Below are positions 1-8,832 of a stretch of 64,000 nt of DNA, piece after piece. Location of the stretch: positions 49,609-113,608 of the forward strand of contig NZ_QJJP01000008.1 of the NCBI RefSeq assembly GCF_003201565.1, in the 5' to 3' direction. Position 1 is the first letter of the stretch. The number at the start of each line of letters is the position of its first letter. The DNA is from Nitrosomonas sp. Nm84 (lineage in GTDB: Bacteria > Pseudomonadota > Gammaproteobacteria > Burkholderiales > Nitrosomonadaceae). The translations under genes were made by a program, and so were the position numbers. The notes beneath the pieces were generated by a model, which saw only the letters and a list, made by a program, of their open reading frames with translations, searched no databases and had not been told where the DNA came from.

Positions 1-1
1 C

Positions 2-196
2 GGTGGCAAGCAAAGTCCGGAAGGTGCCAGGGCGGGACTCAAGGCCTGGATGCGCGCGCAACCGACCCGTATCGAAGGGCGGCGGCAGATGCCTCAATTT
101 AATTTAACCGAGCAAGAACTGGACGACTTGGTGGATTTTCTGGAGTGGACAAGCCGTATCAATACCCTTGGCTGGCCTCCCGGCATATCGGGCTAA
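2..196 (+). CDS. norC: Nitric oxide reductase cytochrome c subunit NorC (C-terminal end only)
   Basis: The window opens inside this gene: 64 codons remain before a TAA stop. The visible tail reads through GARAGLKAWMRAQPTRIEG and MPQFNLTEQELDDLVDFLEW and ends in GWPPGISG. This resembles the C-terminal helix of membrane-anchored NorC, whose haem c passes electrons to NorB. The haem-binding CxxCH and the membrane anchor would lie upstream, outside the window. The identification rests on this tail and on norB starting 57 bp downstream on the same strand, the usual norCB order. The reading frame shows no break. Confidence 0.85.
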   Translation, partial: GGKQSPEGARAGLKAWMRAQPTRIEGRRQMPQFNLTEQELDDLVDFLEWTSRINTLGWPPGISG

Positions 197-253
197 TCCT
201 CTCAATTTTTCAACCACATTTATTTATCAAGACGTCTTCATGGAGGCATAGCA

Positions 254-1588
254 ATGAAATATCATTCGCAGGGGCTTGCTTTTCCCTATTTTGTCGCTGC
301 TTTGGCATTGTTTCTGGTTCAAGTTCTGGCCGGTCTGCTGGCAGGCACTGTTTATGTGTTTCCTAATTTTCTCTCTGAAGCGGTGCCTTTCCATATTTTC
401 CGGATGATACACACGAATGCGTTGCTGGTTTGGTTGTTGCTGGGTTATTTTGGCGCCAGCTATTTCTTAATTCCGGAAGAAAGCGAACGGGAAATTCACA
501 GCCCAAAACTCGCATGGCTGCAATTGGGCATTTTTGTCTTTGCCGCATTGGCTGCGGTCGGCAGTTACCTTTCAGGCGTACATGAAGGGCGAGAATTTCT
601 GGAGCAGCCTTTTTGGGTCAAAATCTTGATGGTCATCGCTTTCCTGATATTTATTTACAATGTCACCATGACTGTGCTCAAAGGGCGCAAAACTGTGGTA
701 TCGATCGTGTTGCTGCTAGGTTTGTGGGGTGCGGCTATCTTCTTCATGTTCGCCTTTTACAATCCTGACAATCTCGCCGTCGATAAATTGTATTGGTGGT
801 GGGTGGTGCATGTATGGGTGGAAGGTGTGTGGGAATTGATTATGGCAGCCATGCTGGCATTCCTGCTAATCAAACTAACCGGCGTCGATCGCGAAGTGAT
901 TGAGAAATGGCTGTATGTGATTGTCGGTTTTTCATTGTTCAGTGGTTTACTTGGAACGGGCCATCATTACTACTGGATTGGCGCACCAGAATATTGGCAC
1001 TGGATCGGTCTCATATTTTCTTTTCTGGAAGTTGTTCCATTTTTTGCCATGATGCTGTGGGCTTTTTACCTGGTCAAGAAAAGCGGCCGGGATCACCCCA
1101 ACAAAGCAGCCATTCTCTGGAGTCTGGGTTGCCCGGTCATGGCCTTCATCGGCGCCGGATTGCTCGGCCTGATGCACAGCTTTCCGTCGATTAATTTCTA
1201 TACGCATGGTACGCAACTAACAGCTGCTCATGGTCACTTGGCATTTTACGGCGCTTATGTCATGCTGAATCTGGCGTTCTTTACTTATGCACTACCGGCA
1301 TTGCGTAAACTGCAGCCTTACAATCAAACTTTGAATATCTGGAGTTTCTGGCTCATGAATACCGCCATGATCGGCATTACGTTTGCGCTGATATTCGCAG
1401 GTATTCTGCAAACGCATCTGCAACGCGTGCTGGAAATGGGGTACATGCATGTACAATCACAAATTGAATTATTTTACTGGCTGCGCCTTGGTGCCGGAGT
1501 ATTTTTCATTATTGGTGCATTAATGTTCATCTATGCGGCATTCGGGCCGGCACGCGAGCGGGCCTTAACGTCAAAGCACGCACATTAA
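254..1588 (+). CDS. norB: Nitric oxide reductase catalytic subunit NorB (cNOR type)
   Basis: This is the membrane-bound haem-copper-family subunit that reduces two NO to N2O at a haem b3/non-haem iron (FeB) site. The 444-residue length fits cNOR NorB, which has about 12 membrane helices and lacks the quinol-oxidising extension of qNOR. Visible ligands include His in FRMIHTNALLVW (low-spin haem), the FeB motif HVWVEGVWE with its His and Glu, the pair in GTGHHYYW, the glutamate in FSFLEVVPFF, and the haem histidines in AAHGHLAFYGAY. It lies between norC and norQ/norD on one strand, so the four are probably one operon. In an ammonia oxidiser it would detoxify NO or drive nitrifier denitrification. 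The ATG follows GGAGGC at a short distance. Confidence 0.97.
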   Translation: MKYHSQGLAFPYFVAALALFLVQVLAGLLAGTVYVFPNFLSEAVPFHIFRMIHTNALLVWLLLGYFGASYFLIPEESEREIHSPKLAWLQLGIFVFAALAAVGSYLSGVHEGREFLEQPFWVKILMVIAFLIFIYNVTMTVLKGRKTVVSIVLLLGLWGAAIFFMFAFYNPDNLAVDKLYWWWVVHVWVEGVWELIMAAMLAFLLIKLTGVDREVIEKWLYVIVGFSLFSGLLGTGHHYYWIGAPEYWHWIGLIFSFLEVVPFFAMMLWAFYLVKKSGRDHPNKAAILWSLGCPVMAFIGAGLLGLMHSFPSINFYTHGTQLTAAHGHLAFYGAYVMLNLAFFTYALPALRKLQPYNQTLNIWSFWLMNTAMIGITFALIFAGILQTHLQRVLEMGYMHVQSQIELFYWLRLGAGVFFIIGALMFIYAAFGPARERALTSKHAH

Positions 1589-1628
1589 CACCCGATGATC
1601 GATCACAACATCGCTCCGAAGGCTATCT

Positions 1629-2438
1629 GTGCAAGTACATGATCCACAAGTTACCGAATTCATTCCATTTTACCGGCCAACTGGTAATGAATGCGCACTG
1701 TTTGAAACTGCCTATCGTGAAGGCCTGCCGCTGCTGATCAAAGGGCCTACCGGTTGTGGCAAAACCCGGTTTGTTACACACATGGCCGCTCGTCTAGGGC
1801 GGCCGTTGCACACGGTCTCCTGTCACGATGATTTGACAGCGGCAGATTTGACCGGGCGTTACTTGTTGCAAGGCGGCGAAACAAAGTGGGTTGATGGGCC
1901 GCTAACTCGTGCCGTGCGCGAAGGCGGTATCTGTTATCTGGATGAAGTCGTTGAAGCACGCAAGGATGTAACAGTCGTCCTGCACCCCTTGACCGATGAC
2001 CGGCGGATGCTGCCACTGGAGCGCACCGGAGAATTACTGAAAGCTTCCCACCAATTCATGTTGGTAGTGTCCTACAATCCAGGCTATCAGAATATTCTCA
2101 AATCCCTGAAGCCCAGCACACGCCAACGCTTCGTTTCCATCAGCTTTGATTTTCCTCCGCCTGCTATTGAAGCTCAAATCATTGCCGCCGAAAGCGGTTT
2201 ACCCGAATCACAGTGCATCACCCTCGCCACACTAGCACAACGGCTGCGAGCATTGAAAGACATTGATCTGGAAGAAGTGGTGTCTACACGCTTGCTGATC
2301 TACTGCGCCACGTTAATGAAGAATGGTTATGAGCCCTATCAGGCTGCTGAAGCGGCACTGGTGGAACCGTTATGTGACGATCCGGAAGTCAAGCAGGGAT
2401 TGCTCGAACTGATTAGCGCAACTTTCGGCCAACCATGA
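1629..2438 (+). CDS. norQ: NorQ/CbbQ-family MoxR-type AAA+ ATPase
   Basis: This is an AAA+ chaperone of the CbbQ/NirQ/NorQ group, which works with the VWA protein NorD to insert the non-haem iron of NO reductase. Walker A is GPTGCGKT at residues 39-46 and Walker B is ICYLDEVVEARKD around residue 100. The sensor-like segment VVSYNPGYQN and an arginine-rich segment (KPSTRQRF) follow. The 269-residue length is normal. The start used is GTG at 1629, 40 bp after norB; no in-frame ATG lies before conserved sequence. The stop overlaps the norD start by 4 bp (ATGA), which implies translational coupling. Confidence 0.94.
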   Translation: MQVHDPQVTEFIPFYRPTGNECALFETAYREGLPLLIKGPTGCGKTRFVTHMAARLGRPLHTVSCHDDLTAADLTGRYLLQGGETKWVDGPLTRAVREGGICYLDEVVEARKDVTVVLHPLTDDRRMLPLERTGELLKASHQFMLVVSYNPGYQNILKSLKPSTRQRFVSISFDFPPPAIEAQIIAAESGLPESQCITLATLAQRLRALKDIDLEEVVSTRLLIYCATLMKNGYEPYQAAEAALVEPLCDDPEVKQGLLELISATFGQP

Positions 2439-4387
2439 ACTGGCTTGAATTGACCGAGTTGGAAGAACAAACCGGTCGCTTGTGGCACCAGATGATTGGC
2501 AAATCCCCCAGTTATCGGCATTATCCGGAGGCAGCGGTATCACTGAATAGTGTGCGCACTGCGCTCGGTATTTTTTTTCGCGGTCTAGGCGGTGCGCCGG
2601 GCGTGGCTATCATTGCAGGAACGCCACAAGCGTCGGCACATCGTCTGACATTGCGGCAACGTCTCGGTTTGATGCAAGAATCGCTGGATCCGATTGAATG
2701 CAACACGGAACGCATGTTACTTCCGGAAGCACTGGACTATTTCCCCGAAAGCGATCTGAACCGGCAGCATTATTTCTGGCTCGCCGCATTCTTCGCCACA
2801 GTGAATAACTACAACTATTCGTCGTCGCTAAAACGCCACGATCCTCTACAAGCCGATCTTGCATTTTTGCATCAGGCTTACTGGACAAGCATCCATACTA
2901 GTCAGCGTTATCCGGGTCTGGCGCAGAATTACCGCAGGCTTTGCGCAGCCATCCGGGAACAGCGACCACATCGACCATTGACGGCGCAAGAGCAAGCCAT
3001 CGAAAGCGTGATTCAGGTAATGCTGGGAGCACAACTGTGTACGCATGCATCGGGAGATGATTTTTTGCAAGCCGTCCAGCAACCGGTTCCCGACTTTACG
3101 TCATGGCACGCTGCTAAGAATTATCGCGCTTTTCTGCCAGTGCCACTGTGGGGCAAAATAAATACCCATCAAAAATCCATGAATGCCAGACCTGATGCAC
3201 TGGATGATAGTGCTGGCCAAAGTACCGAAGCCGATGAGAAACAGCGCAAAAAGAAAAGTCGCCGGGAAAAACAAGATCAAAGCACGCGCGATGACCCGTT
3301 GTTATTGAACCGCTTCGAAAAGATGCTGAGCTGGTCGGAAATGGTCAATGTCAACCGAGCAGTGCAGGACGATGAAGAGAGTGCCGCTAAGGATGCCGCT
3401 GAAGCACTGGAAGAAATTACGCTCAGTCCTAATGAGCAACGTGCTGCCACCCGGTTGAAGTTTGATCTGGATCTCTCGCCGGACGACGTCAATCCGGCAA
3501 TATTGATTTCCGAACTTGTTTATCCGGAATGGGATTTCAGACGCAAACAGTATCACTCCCAGCAATGCAGAATTATTTTTCAGCACGCGACCGAAGGTAT
3601 TCAACACTGGGAACCCGATCTTCAGGCGAGAAAGCGTTTTCGTAAAATCCGCCGTCAATTCGAGGCGCTACAGCCAAAGCGTGAAAAACTTCATCGTCAA
3701 CTGGACGGAGCTGAACTCGATATGGATGCTTTAGTACGTGCAAGATGCGATCTGCATGCAACCGGCAATAGTTCGGACCGAATTTATCTCAATACACGGC
3801 AACAATCTCGTGATTTGAGTGTCGCCATTCTGATGGATGTCTCCTTGTCCACGGATAGCTGGATTAGCGGAAGACGCATCCTGGATATCGAGAAAGAAGC
3901 ATTAATCACCCTCGCAACAGGACTCGCCACCTGCCGAGACACATTTGCCATATACACGTTTACGTCACGCAAGCGGGATTATGTGCGTGTCACCGAAGTG
4001 AAAGACTTTGATGAAGCGTTTGATACCCGTACACTTCGGCGTATCGCGGCATTACACCCCGGGTACTACACTCGTATGGGTGCGGCGTTGCGTCATACCA
4101 GCAAGCTTCTAGCGCATCGTACCGAGCGCCATCGTCTGCTCTTGCTGCTGACCGATGGTAAACCGAACGATCTCGATTATTACGAAGGTCGTTACGGTGT
4201 CGAAGATACCCGACAGGCTATCATTGAGGCCCGCCATGCGGGTTTGTCCGTATTTGGAATCACGATAGACCACAAAGCGCAGGATTACTTTCCCTATCTA
4301 TTCGGTAAAGGAGGCTACACCATTGTAGCCCGGCCAGATCGACTCTCCCATATATTGCCCGTAATTTATCAGCACTTAATTCAATAA
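2435..4387 (+). CDS. norD: Nitric oxide reductase activation protein NorD (VWA domain)
   Basis: NorD is a soluble von Willebrand factor A protein needed to activate NO reductase together with NorQ. The 650-residue protein has a helical N-terminal part, a charged linker rich in K, R, D and E around residues 260-330, and a C-terminal VWA domain from about residue 455. The MIDAS motif is intact: MDVSLSTDS near residue 466 gives DxSxS, with a later threonine (GYYTRMG) and LLLLTDGKPNDLDYY. Its start codon overlaps the norQ stop. The gene converges on alaA with a 66-bp gap in which I see no clear terminator. Confidence 0.94.
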   Translation: MNWLELTELEEQTGRLWHQMIGKSPSYRHYPEAAVSLNSVRTALGIFFRGLGGAPGVAIIAGTPQASAHRLTLRQRLGLMQESLDPIECNTERMLLPEALDYFPESDLNRQHYFWLAAFFATVNNYNYSSSLKRHDPLQADLAFLHQAYWTSIHTSQRYPGLAQNYRRLCAAIREQRPHRPLTAQEQAIESVIQVMLGAQLCTHASGDDFLQAVQQPVPDFTSWHAAKNYRAFLPVPLWGKINTHQKSMNARPDALDDSAGQSTEADEKQRKKKSRREKQDQSTRDDPLLLNRFEKMLSWSEMVNVNRAVQDDEESAAKDAAEALEEITLSPNEQRAATRLKFDLDLSPDDVNPAILISELVYPEWDFRRKQYHSQQCRIIFQHATEGIQHWEPDLQARKRFRKIRRQFEALQPKREKLHRQLDGAELDMDALVRARCDLHATGNSSDRIYLNTRQQSRDLSVAILMDVSLSTDSWISGRRILDIEKEALITLATGLATCRDTFAIYTFTSRKRDYVRVTEVKDFDEAFDTRTLRRIAALHPGYYTRMGAALRHTSKLLAHRTERHRLLLLLTDGKPNDLDYYEGRYGVEDTRQAIIEARHAGLSVFGITIDHKAQDYFPYLFGKGGYTIVARPDRLSHILPVIYQHLIQ

Positions 4388-4453
4388 CCGATATAAAAAT
4401 ACAAGTTACAGATTAGCAAATGACGTACCGCGACACGACACTTTATGCATGCA

Positions 4454-5683
4454 TCAGTTAGTGCCATGACGTTTGCGATAGCGCTGTAGAAAATGCGCAA
4501 TGCGACCGACGGCTTCGGTCAAATCATCAACATTGGGTAGAAACACGACACGAAAATGATCGGGTTGGCGCCAATTAAAACCACTACCCTGTACCAACAA
4601 GACTTTCTCTTCCAACAGAAGATCCAGTACAAACTGTTGATCATTTTTAATCGGATAGACCTCAGGATCCAGACGCGGAAACAAATACAACGCCGCCTGC
4701 GGTTTGAAACAGCTTACGCCGGGAATATCCGTCAGCATTGTCCAAGCGACATCGCGTTGTCGCATCAGCCGACCGGTTGGCAGCGTCAAATCATAAATAC
4801 TCTGATAACCACCCAACGCCGTCTGAATGCCGAATTGCGACGGCACATTGGCGCATAATCGCATCGAAGCAAGCATATTCAGCCCGGCAATGTAGTCACG
4901 GGCATGACTCTTTTCACCCGAAACCACCGCCCAGCCCGAGCGAAAGCCCGCTGCGCGGTAATTTTTGGATAACCCATTAAATGTCACAAACAGCACGTCA
5001 TCGGCCAATGAAGCAATCGACGTATGCGTCGCATCCCCATACAAAATCTTGTCGTAAATCTCGTCGGCATAAATAATCAATTGATGCTGGCGGGCAATTT
5101 CAATGATTTCGAGCAATAATTCCTTCGAATACAACGCGCCCGTAGGATTATTCGGATTGATGATGACAATGGCGCGTGTTCTTGAATTGATTTTGGCGCG
5201 AATATCATCCAGATCCGGCGACCAATCCGATGCTTCGTCACACACATAATGTCTCGCCACACCGCCGGAAAGCACCACCGCAGCCGTCCATAACGGATAA
5301 TCCGGCATCGGAATCAGCACCTCATCGCCATTATCCAACAGCGCTTGCATCGTCAACACCACCAGCTCGGATACGCCATTGCCAATAAAAATATCATCCA
5401 GCTGCACATTCTTGATCTGCTTTTCCTGGGTGTAGTGCATGATCGCCTTGCGCGCGGCAAACAAGCCTTTGGAATCGCAATACCCGGAAGCATCGGATAA
5501 ATTGCGAATGACATCCTGCAAAATCTCCTCCGGCACATCAAAACCAAACGTCGCCGGATTGCCGATATTCAACTTGATAATATGATGACCTTCCTCCTCC
5601 ATCTGCTTGGCACGCTCCATCACCGGACCGCGAATGTCGTAGCACACATTGGTAAGCTTGCTGGATTTTAATATTGGGCGCAT
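4454..5683 (-). CDS. alaA: Glutamate-pyruvate aminotransferase AlaA (class I/II PLP enzyme)
   Basis: This PLP-dependent aminotransferase resembles E. coli AlaA (YfbQ) along its length and probably interconverts pyruvate plus glutamate with alanine plus 2-oxoglutarate. The N-terminus MRPILKSSKLTNVCYDIRGP and blocks such as LNIGNPATFGFD, GYCDSKGLFAARKAIM, INPNNPTGALYSKELL and YADEIYDKILYGD are characteristic. The PLP Schiff-base lysine is in FNGLSKNYRAAGFRSGW, near residue 240, and the substrate arginine is probably in DHFRVVFLPNVDDL. At 409 residues it is full length. It stands alone, convergent with norD and divergent from the RTX gene at 6014. Confidence 0.93.
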   Translation of the reverse strand: MRPILKSSKLTNVCYDIRGPVMERAKQMEEEGHHIIKLNIGNPATFGFDVPEEILQDVIRNLSDASGYCDSKGLFAARKAIMHYTQEKQIKNVQLDDIFIGNGVSELVVLTMQALLDNGDEVLIPMPDYPLWTAAVVLSGGVARHYVCDEASDWSPDLDDIRAKINSRTRAIVIINPNNPTGALYSKELLLEIIEIARQHQLIIYADEIYDKILYGDATHTSIASLADDVLFVTFNGLSKNYRAAGFRSGWAVVSGEKSHARDYIAGLNMLASMRLCANVPSQFGIQTALGGYQSIYDLTLPTGRLMRQRDVAWTMLTDIPGVSCFKPQAALYLFPRLDPEVYPIKNDQQFVLDLLLEEKVLLVQGSGFNWRQPDHFRVVFLPNVDDLTEAVGRIAHFLQRYRKRHGTN

Positions 5684-5934
5684 GGTGGTAAGCGTTTTAC
5701 AGAAATGGAATAAGATTTAAAGCCTGAAAGGCACAAGTTCTCTGATAATGAACGAGTTGTCATTATATACGCAATCACTGACATCCCGTTAATGGAGTAT
5801 TAAGAAACCTGATTCCGTTATAACGGATATCAAATTTTTTTCATTGCCTTCACCTTCTACCAACAAATACCAAAACATCCAATTATTGGGATGAAGTTTA
5901 TCACCTATCTTATTATTTTATATGATTATTTGCA

Positions 5935-5964
5935 TTGACTTTCAATTACTCGGCAAGCTACCAT
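5935..5964 (+). promoter_or_regulatory. Candidate sigma70 promoter of the RTX gene at 6014
   Basis: TTGACT (5935-5940) lies 18 bp from TACCAT (5959-5964), about 50 bp before the start codon. This is the only good sigma70-like pair I see in the 330-bp gap 5684-6013. The rest of that gap, towards alaA, is AT-rich and shows no other recognisable element. Confidence 0.5.
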
Positions 5965-6000
5965 ACGCGCCGAGTGGGTAATAACACTCGCTCTTATTAC
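5948..6000 (+). promoter_or_regulatory. Two inverted repeats between promoter and start of the RTX gene
   Basis: ACTCGGC (5948-5954) is repeated inverted as GCCGAGT (5969-5975), so its arms flank the candidate -10 box. A second pair, GTAATAA (5978-5984) and TTATTAC (5994-6000), ends just before the Shine-Dalgarno CGGAGA. The first could be an operator and the second a stem-loop in the untranslated leader. The repeats are seen directly; the roles are inferred. Confidence 0.45.
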
Positions 6001-6013
6001 GGAGAATAAAAAA

Positions 6014-7537
6014 ATGGCAATAATCAATGGAACAAGCAGCAGCGAGACTGTGAATGGAACAACCAGCGATGACACCATCAATGGTTTGGGTGGTAGCGAT
6101 ACATTGATCGGCGATTTGGGTGATGATACGTATGAGTATTCGGGTATTTTCTCAACCACAACCTTATACCCTTACACCGATATAGTTACAGAGTTAGCAG
6201 GTAGTGGAAGTGACACGATACACATTTTAACAGGTAGCAATCCCGGTGATATTCCTGCCTCTGCCGTACGCGTACAAGGCGGCAGTGCCAGTGATCCCAA
6301 TGCGCTTTGGATTATTGCCGATGGCTATGGAAAAATTTATCTAGGTAATCAGTTGACTGCAGCTAACGTTGAGTCACTGAAAATCGGAAACAATGCCCCA
6401 ATCTCACTTACGAGTGGAATCAATATGACCGGCAGCTCCAGTGGCGAAACAATCAATGGATCTGCATTTAACGACACCATTAACGGTATGGGTGGTAGCG
6501 ATACATTGATCGGCGGTTTGGGTGATGATACGTATGAGTATTCGGGTATTTTCTCAACCACAACCTTATACCCTTACACCGATATAGTTACAGAGTTAGC
6601 AGGTAGTGGAAGTGACACGATACACATTTTAACAGGTAGCAATCCCGGTGATATTCCTGCCTCTGCCGTACGCGTACAAGGCGGCAGTACCAGTGATCCC
6701 AATTCACTTTGGATTATTGCCGATGGTTATGGAAAAATTTATCTAGGCAATCAGTTGACTGCAGCCAATGTCGAGTCACTGAAAATCGGAAACAATGCTC
6801 CAATTTCACTTGAGTGGCTACAAATTGCTACTGGCACTTCGATTTCGCTTACGAGCGGATTACCTATGACAGGCAATATCAATATTCAAACGATCAGCGG
6901 ATCTGCGTATAACGACATTATCAACGGTAAAGGAGGCAACGATACGCTGATTGGTAACTTGGGAAATGATACCTACATTATTGGCAATGCCGGTGTCACA
7001 ATCACTGAAAAATTAAATGAAGGCACGGATACCGTCAAAAGTAGTATCAGCTACATTCTACCGGCCAACGTAGAGAATCTCACGCTGACAGGTACATTGG
7101 CTATTAATGGGACAGGAAATGGCTCAAACAATAAGTTGACAGGCAATTCAGCAGCCAATCAATTGAAAGGGAATGGCGGTAACGATACGCTCGATGGAAA
7201 AGCGGGCAACAACACACTTACTGGCGGGGCAGGTCAGGATACCTTCAAACTGACTAGCGCAGGCCACATCGATGCGATTACTGATTTTATCGCAGCTGAT
7301 GATACTATCCAATTGGAGAATGCTGTATTTACCGCATTAACCACTCCGGGTACATTAGCGGCAGGCCAACTCAAAATCGGCACACAAGCGCTGGATGCCA
7401 ATGATTTTGTGGTATACAACAATGTAACGGGGGCATTGTTGTACGATGCGGATGCAAGTGGCGCGGCTGCGGCAGTGCAAATTGCTACATTGAGCGCCGG
7501 TTTGGCCTTGACCAATGCAGATTTTGTAGTGATTTAA
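6014..7537 (+). CDS. Secreted RTX-type calcium-binding repeat protein with internal duplication
   Basis: The 507-residue protein has no N-terminal signal peptide and contains glycine/aspartate-rich hemolysin-type repeats (GLGGSDTLIGDLGDDTYEY, NGKGGNDTLIGNLGNDTYII, GGNDTLDGKAGNNTLTGGAG). These bind calcium in the beta-roll fold typical of type I secretion substrates. Two 134-residue units (about residues 20-155 and 155-290) are almost identical. The C-terminus, ending LALTNADFVVI, closely matches that of the minus-strand RTX protein at 11686 and is a plausible type I secretion signal. CGGAGA precedes the ATG. No ABC exporter, membrane fusion protein or acyltransferase gene adjoins it. The specific function is unknown. 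Confidence 0.85.
   Translation: MAIINGTSSSETVNGTTSDDTINGLGGSDTLIGDLGDDTYEYSGIFSTTTLYPYTDIVTELAGSGSDTIHILTGSNPGDIPASAVRVQGGSASDPNALWIIADGYGKIYLGNQLTAANVESLKIGNNAPISLTSGINMTGSSSGETINGSAFNDTINGMGGSDTLIGGLGDDTYEYSGIFSTTTLYPYTDIVTELAGSGSDTIHILTGSNPGDIPASAVRVQGGSTSDPNSLWIIADGYGKIYLGNQLTAANVESLKIGNNAPISLEWLQIATGTSISLTSGLPMTGNINIQTISGSAYNDIINGKGGNDTLIGNLGNDTYIIGNAGVTITEKLNEGTDTVKSSISYILPANVENLTLTGTLAINGTGNGSNNKLTGNSAANQLKGNGGNDTLDGKAGNNTLTGGAGQDTFKLTSAGHIDAITDFIAADDTIQLENAVFTALTTPGTLAAGQLKIGTQALDANDFVVYNNVTGALLYDADASGAAAAVQIATLSAGLALTNADFVVI
6089..6813 (+). repeat. Tandem 402-bp internal duplication in the RTX gene
   Basis: The segment 6089-6411 recurs at 6491-6813, an offset of 402 bp (134 codons, in frame). 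Reading the two side by side I see only about 11 substitutions in 323 bp, and most of the first 190 bp is identical. This points to recent duplication or ongoing gene conversion. Confidence 0.9.
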
Positions 7538-7563
7538 GTTGTAATCCGGCAATAACCTAGACA

Positions 7564-7596
7564 ATCATCCCTGAAAAACAGGCTTTCAGGGATGAT
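7564..7596. terminator. Bidirectional terminator-like hairpin
   Basis: ATCATCCCTGAAA (7564-7576) pairs perfectly with TTTCAGGGATGAT (7584-7596) around a 7-nt loop. It lies 27 bp after the RTX stop and 26 bp after the end of the convergent CDF gene, so it probably ends both transcripts. Confidence 0.75.
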
Positions 7597-7621
7597 CACT
7601 TCAGAATTCATTGTATACGAA

Positions 7622-8779
7622 TCAAGCCCTAAACCGCACTTGCACTTCACGAATATAAATCAACGATGAAACAGCTTTTTTAAGTTCCAGTACCAGATGC
7701 TTTGCCTCATTGATGTCCTGCAGAATTTCGATCGGCAAATCCAGTTCCACATCAATTTCACCGGACAGGTAATGCAGCGTCACAGTTTCAATTGTCGCCG
7801 CCGGCAACTGGAACCAGCGCTGCTTTAATTCGTCGATGACTTTCTCACGCGCAGGCAACTCGTTACAGGGTGAACCGGTTTCATCATTTTCCGGATCGAT
7901 ATGCACCGTTACATCCGTCACCTCATCCACGTGTTCCATCAAGCACCGCCGCACGGCATCGCCGATCTGATGACCTTCCGATACGCTTAAACGAGGATCG
8001 ACCTGGATATGCACATCAACAAAAGCATCTCCCGCGCTTTTGCGGGTTCTGAGCGTGTGAATTGAACGCACACCGCTCACCGTATAAATATGCTCCCGAA
8101 TCGCGTTGACTTTGTCAGGATCCAGCGCGGTATCGATCAATTCCCGCGTGCTGGAACGCACCAAACCAAAGCCGATCTTGGCGATCATCGCAGCCACTAC
8201 CACTGCGGCGATCGCATCGAGGTAAGGATAACCCAGCATGACGCCGGCAATACCAATGAGCACTACAATCGACGAAAAAGCATCGGAGCGGCTGTGCCAG
8301 GCATTGGCCATCAGCATATCCGAACGCAACCGCCGCGCCGCCGCCATCGTATAATGATAAATCCATTCCTTGGATACCACGGACACCAATGCAACCAGCA
8401 GCGCCAATATGCTGAAATCCAATAATACGCCCGGATCATTGAGCCGCTGGATGGAGCTCGTCGCGATGCCGATGGCGACGATGACCAACACAACGCCCAG
8501 ACTGACCGTTGCCAGCGTTTCAATCCGGCCATGCCCATAGGGGTGAGTTTCATCGGCTGCCCTGTGCGAGTGCTTGGCGGCATACAGCACCATAAAATCA
8601 GTCAGCAAGTCTGACAAGGAATGAATACCGTCGGCAATCAACGCTTGCGAATTGGCAAACCATCCCACCACGATCTTGGCAACACCCAGCATAAAATCCA
8701 ACACTGATCCAACCAGCGTCACTTTGCGTACGTCTCGATAACGTTGTTGCTGAGCGCTCATTTCCGAAGCAGCATTCAT
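7622..8779 (-). CDS. Cation diffusion facilitator (CDF/FieF-like) metal exporter
   Basis: This inner-membrane divalent-metal/proton antiporter probably exports Zn2+, Fe2+, Cd2+ or a similar ion. The 385-residue protein has an N-terminal membrane domain of about six helices and a cytoplasmic C-terminal metal-sensing domain. Metal-site motifs are visible: ADGIHSLSDLLTD near residues 49-61 and NAWHSRSDAFSS further on, plus the histidine-rich loop HPYGHGRIETLA. The C-terminal part contains VDVHIQVDPRLSVSEGH and VTVHIDPENDE, as in FieF/ZitB-type proteins. It lies 53 bp downstream of the Lon-like protease gene on the same strand and may be cotranscribed. The metal specificity cannot be read from the sequence. 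Confidence 0.92.
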   Translation of the reverse strand: MNAASEMSAQQQRYRDVRKVTLVGSVLDFMLGVAKIVVGWFANSQALIADGIHSLSDLLTDFMVLYAAKHSHRAADETHPYGHGRIETLATVSLGVVLVIVAIGIATSSIQRLNDPGVLLDFSILALLVALVSVVSKEWIYHYTMAAARRLRSDMLMANAWHSRSDAFSSIVVLIGIAGVMLGYPYLDAIAAVVVAAMIAKIGFGLVRSSTRELIDTALDPDKVNAIREHIYTVSGVRSIHTLRTRKSAGDAFVDVHIQVDPRLSVSEGHQIGDAVRRCLMEHVDEVTDVTVHIDPENDETGSPCNELPAREKVIDELKQRWFQLPAATIETVTLHYLSGEIDVELDLPIEILQDINEAKHLVLELKKAVSSLIYIREVQVRFRA

Positions 8780-8832
8780 ACTGTGACCGCCTGTACTCTA
8801 AAAGTAACCCATCAACCAGCCAGTTTCGATGT

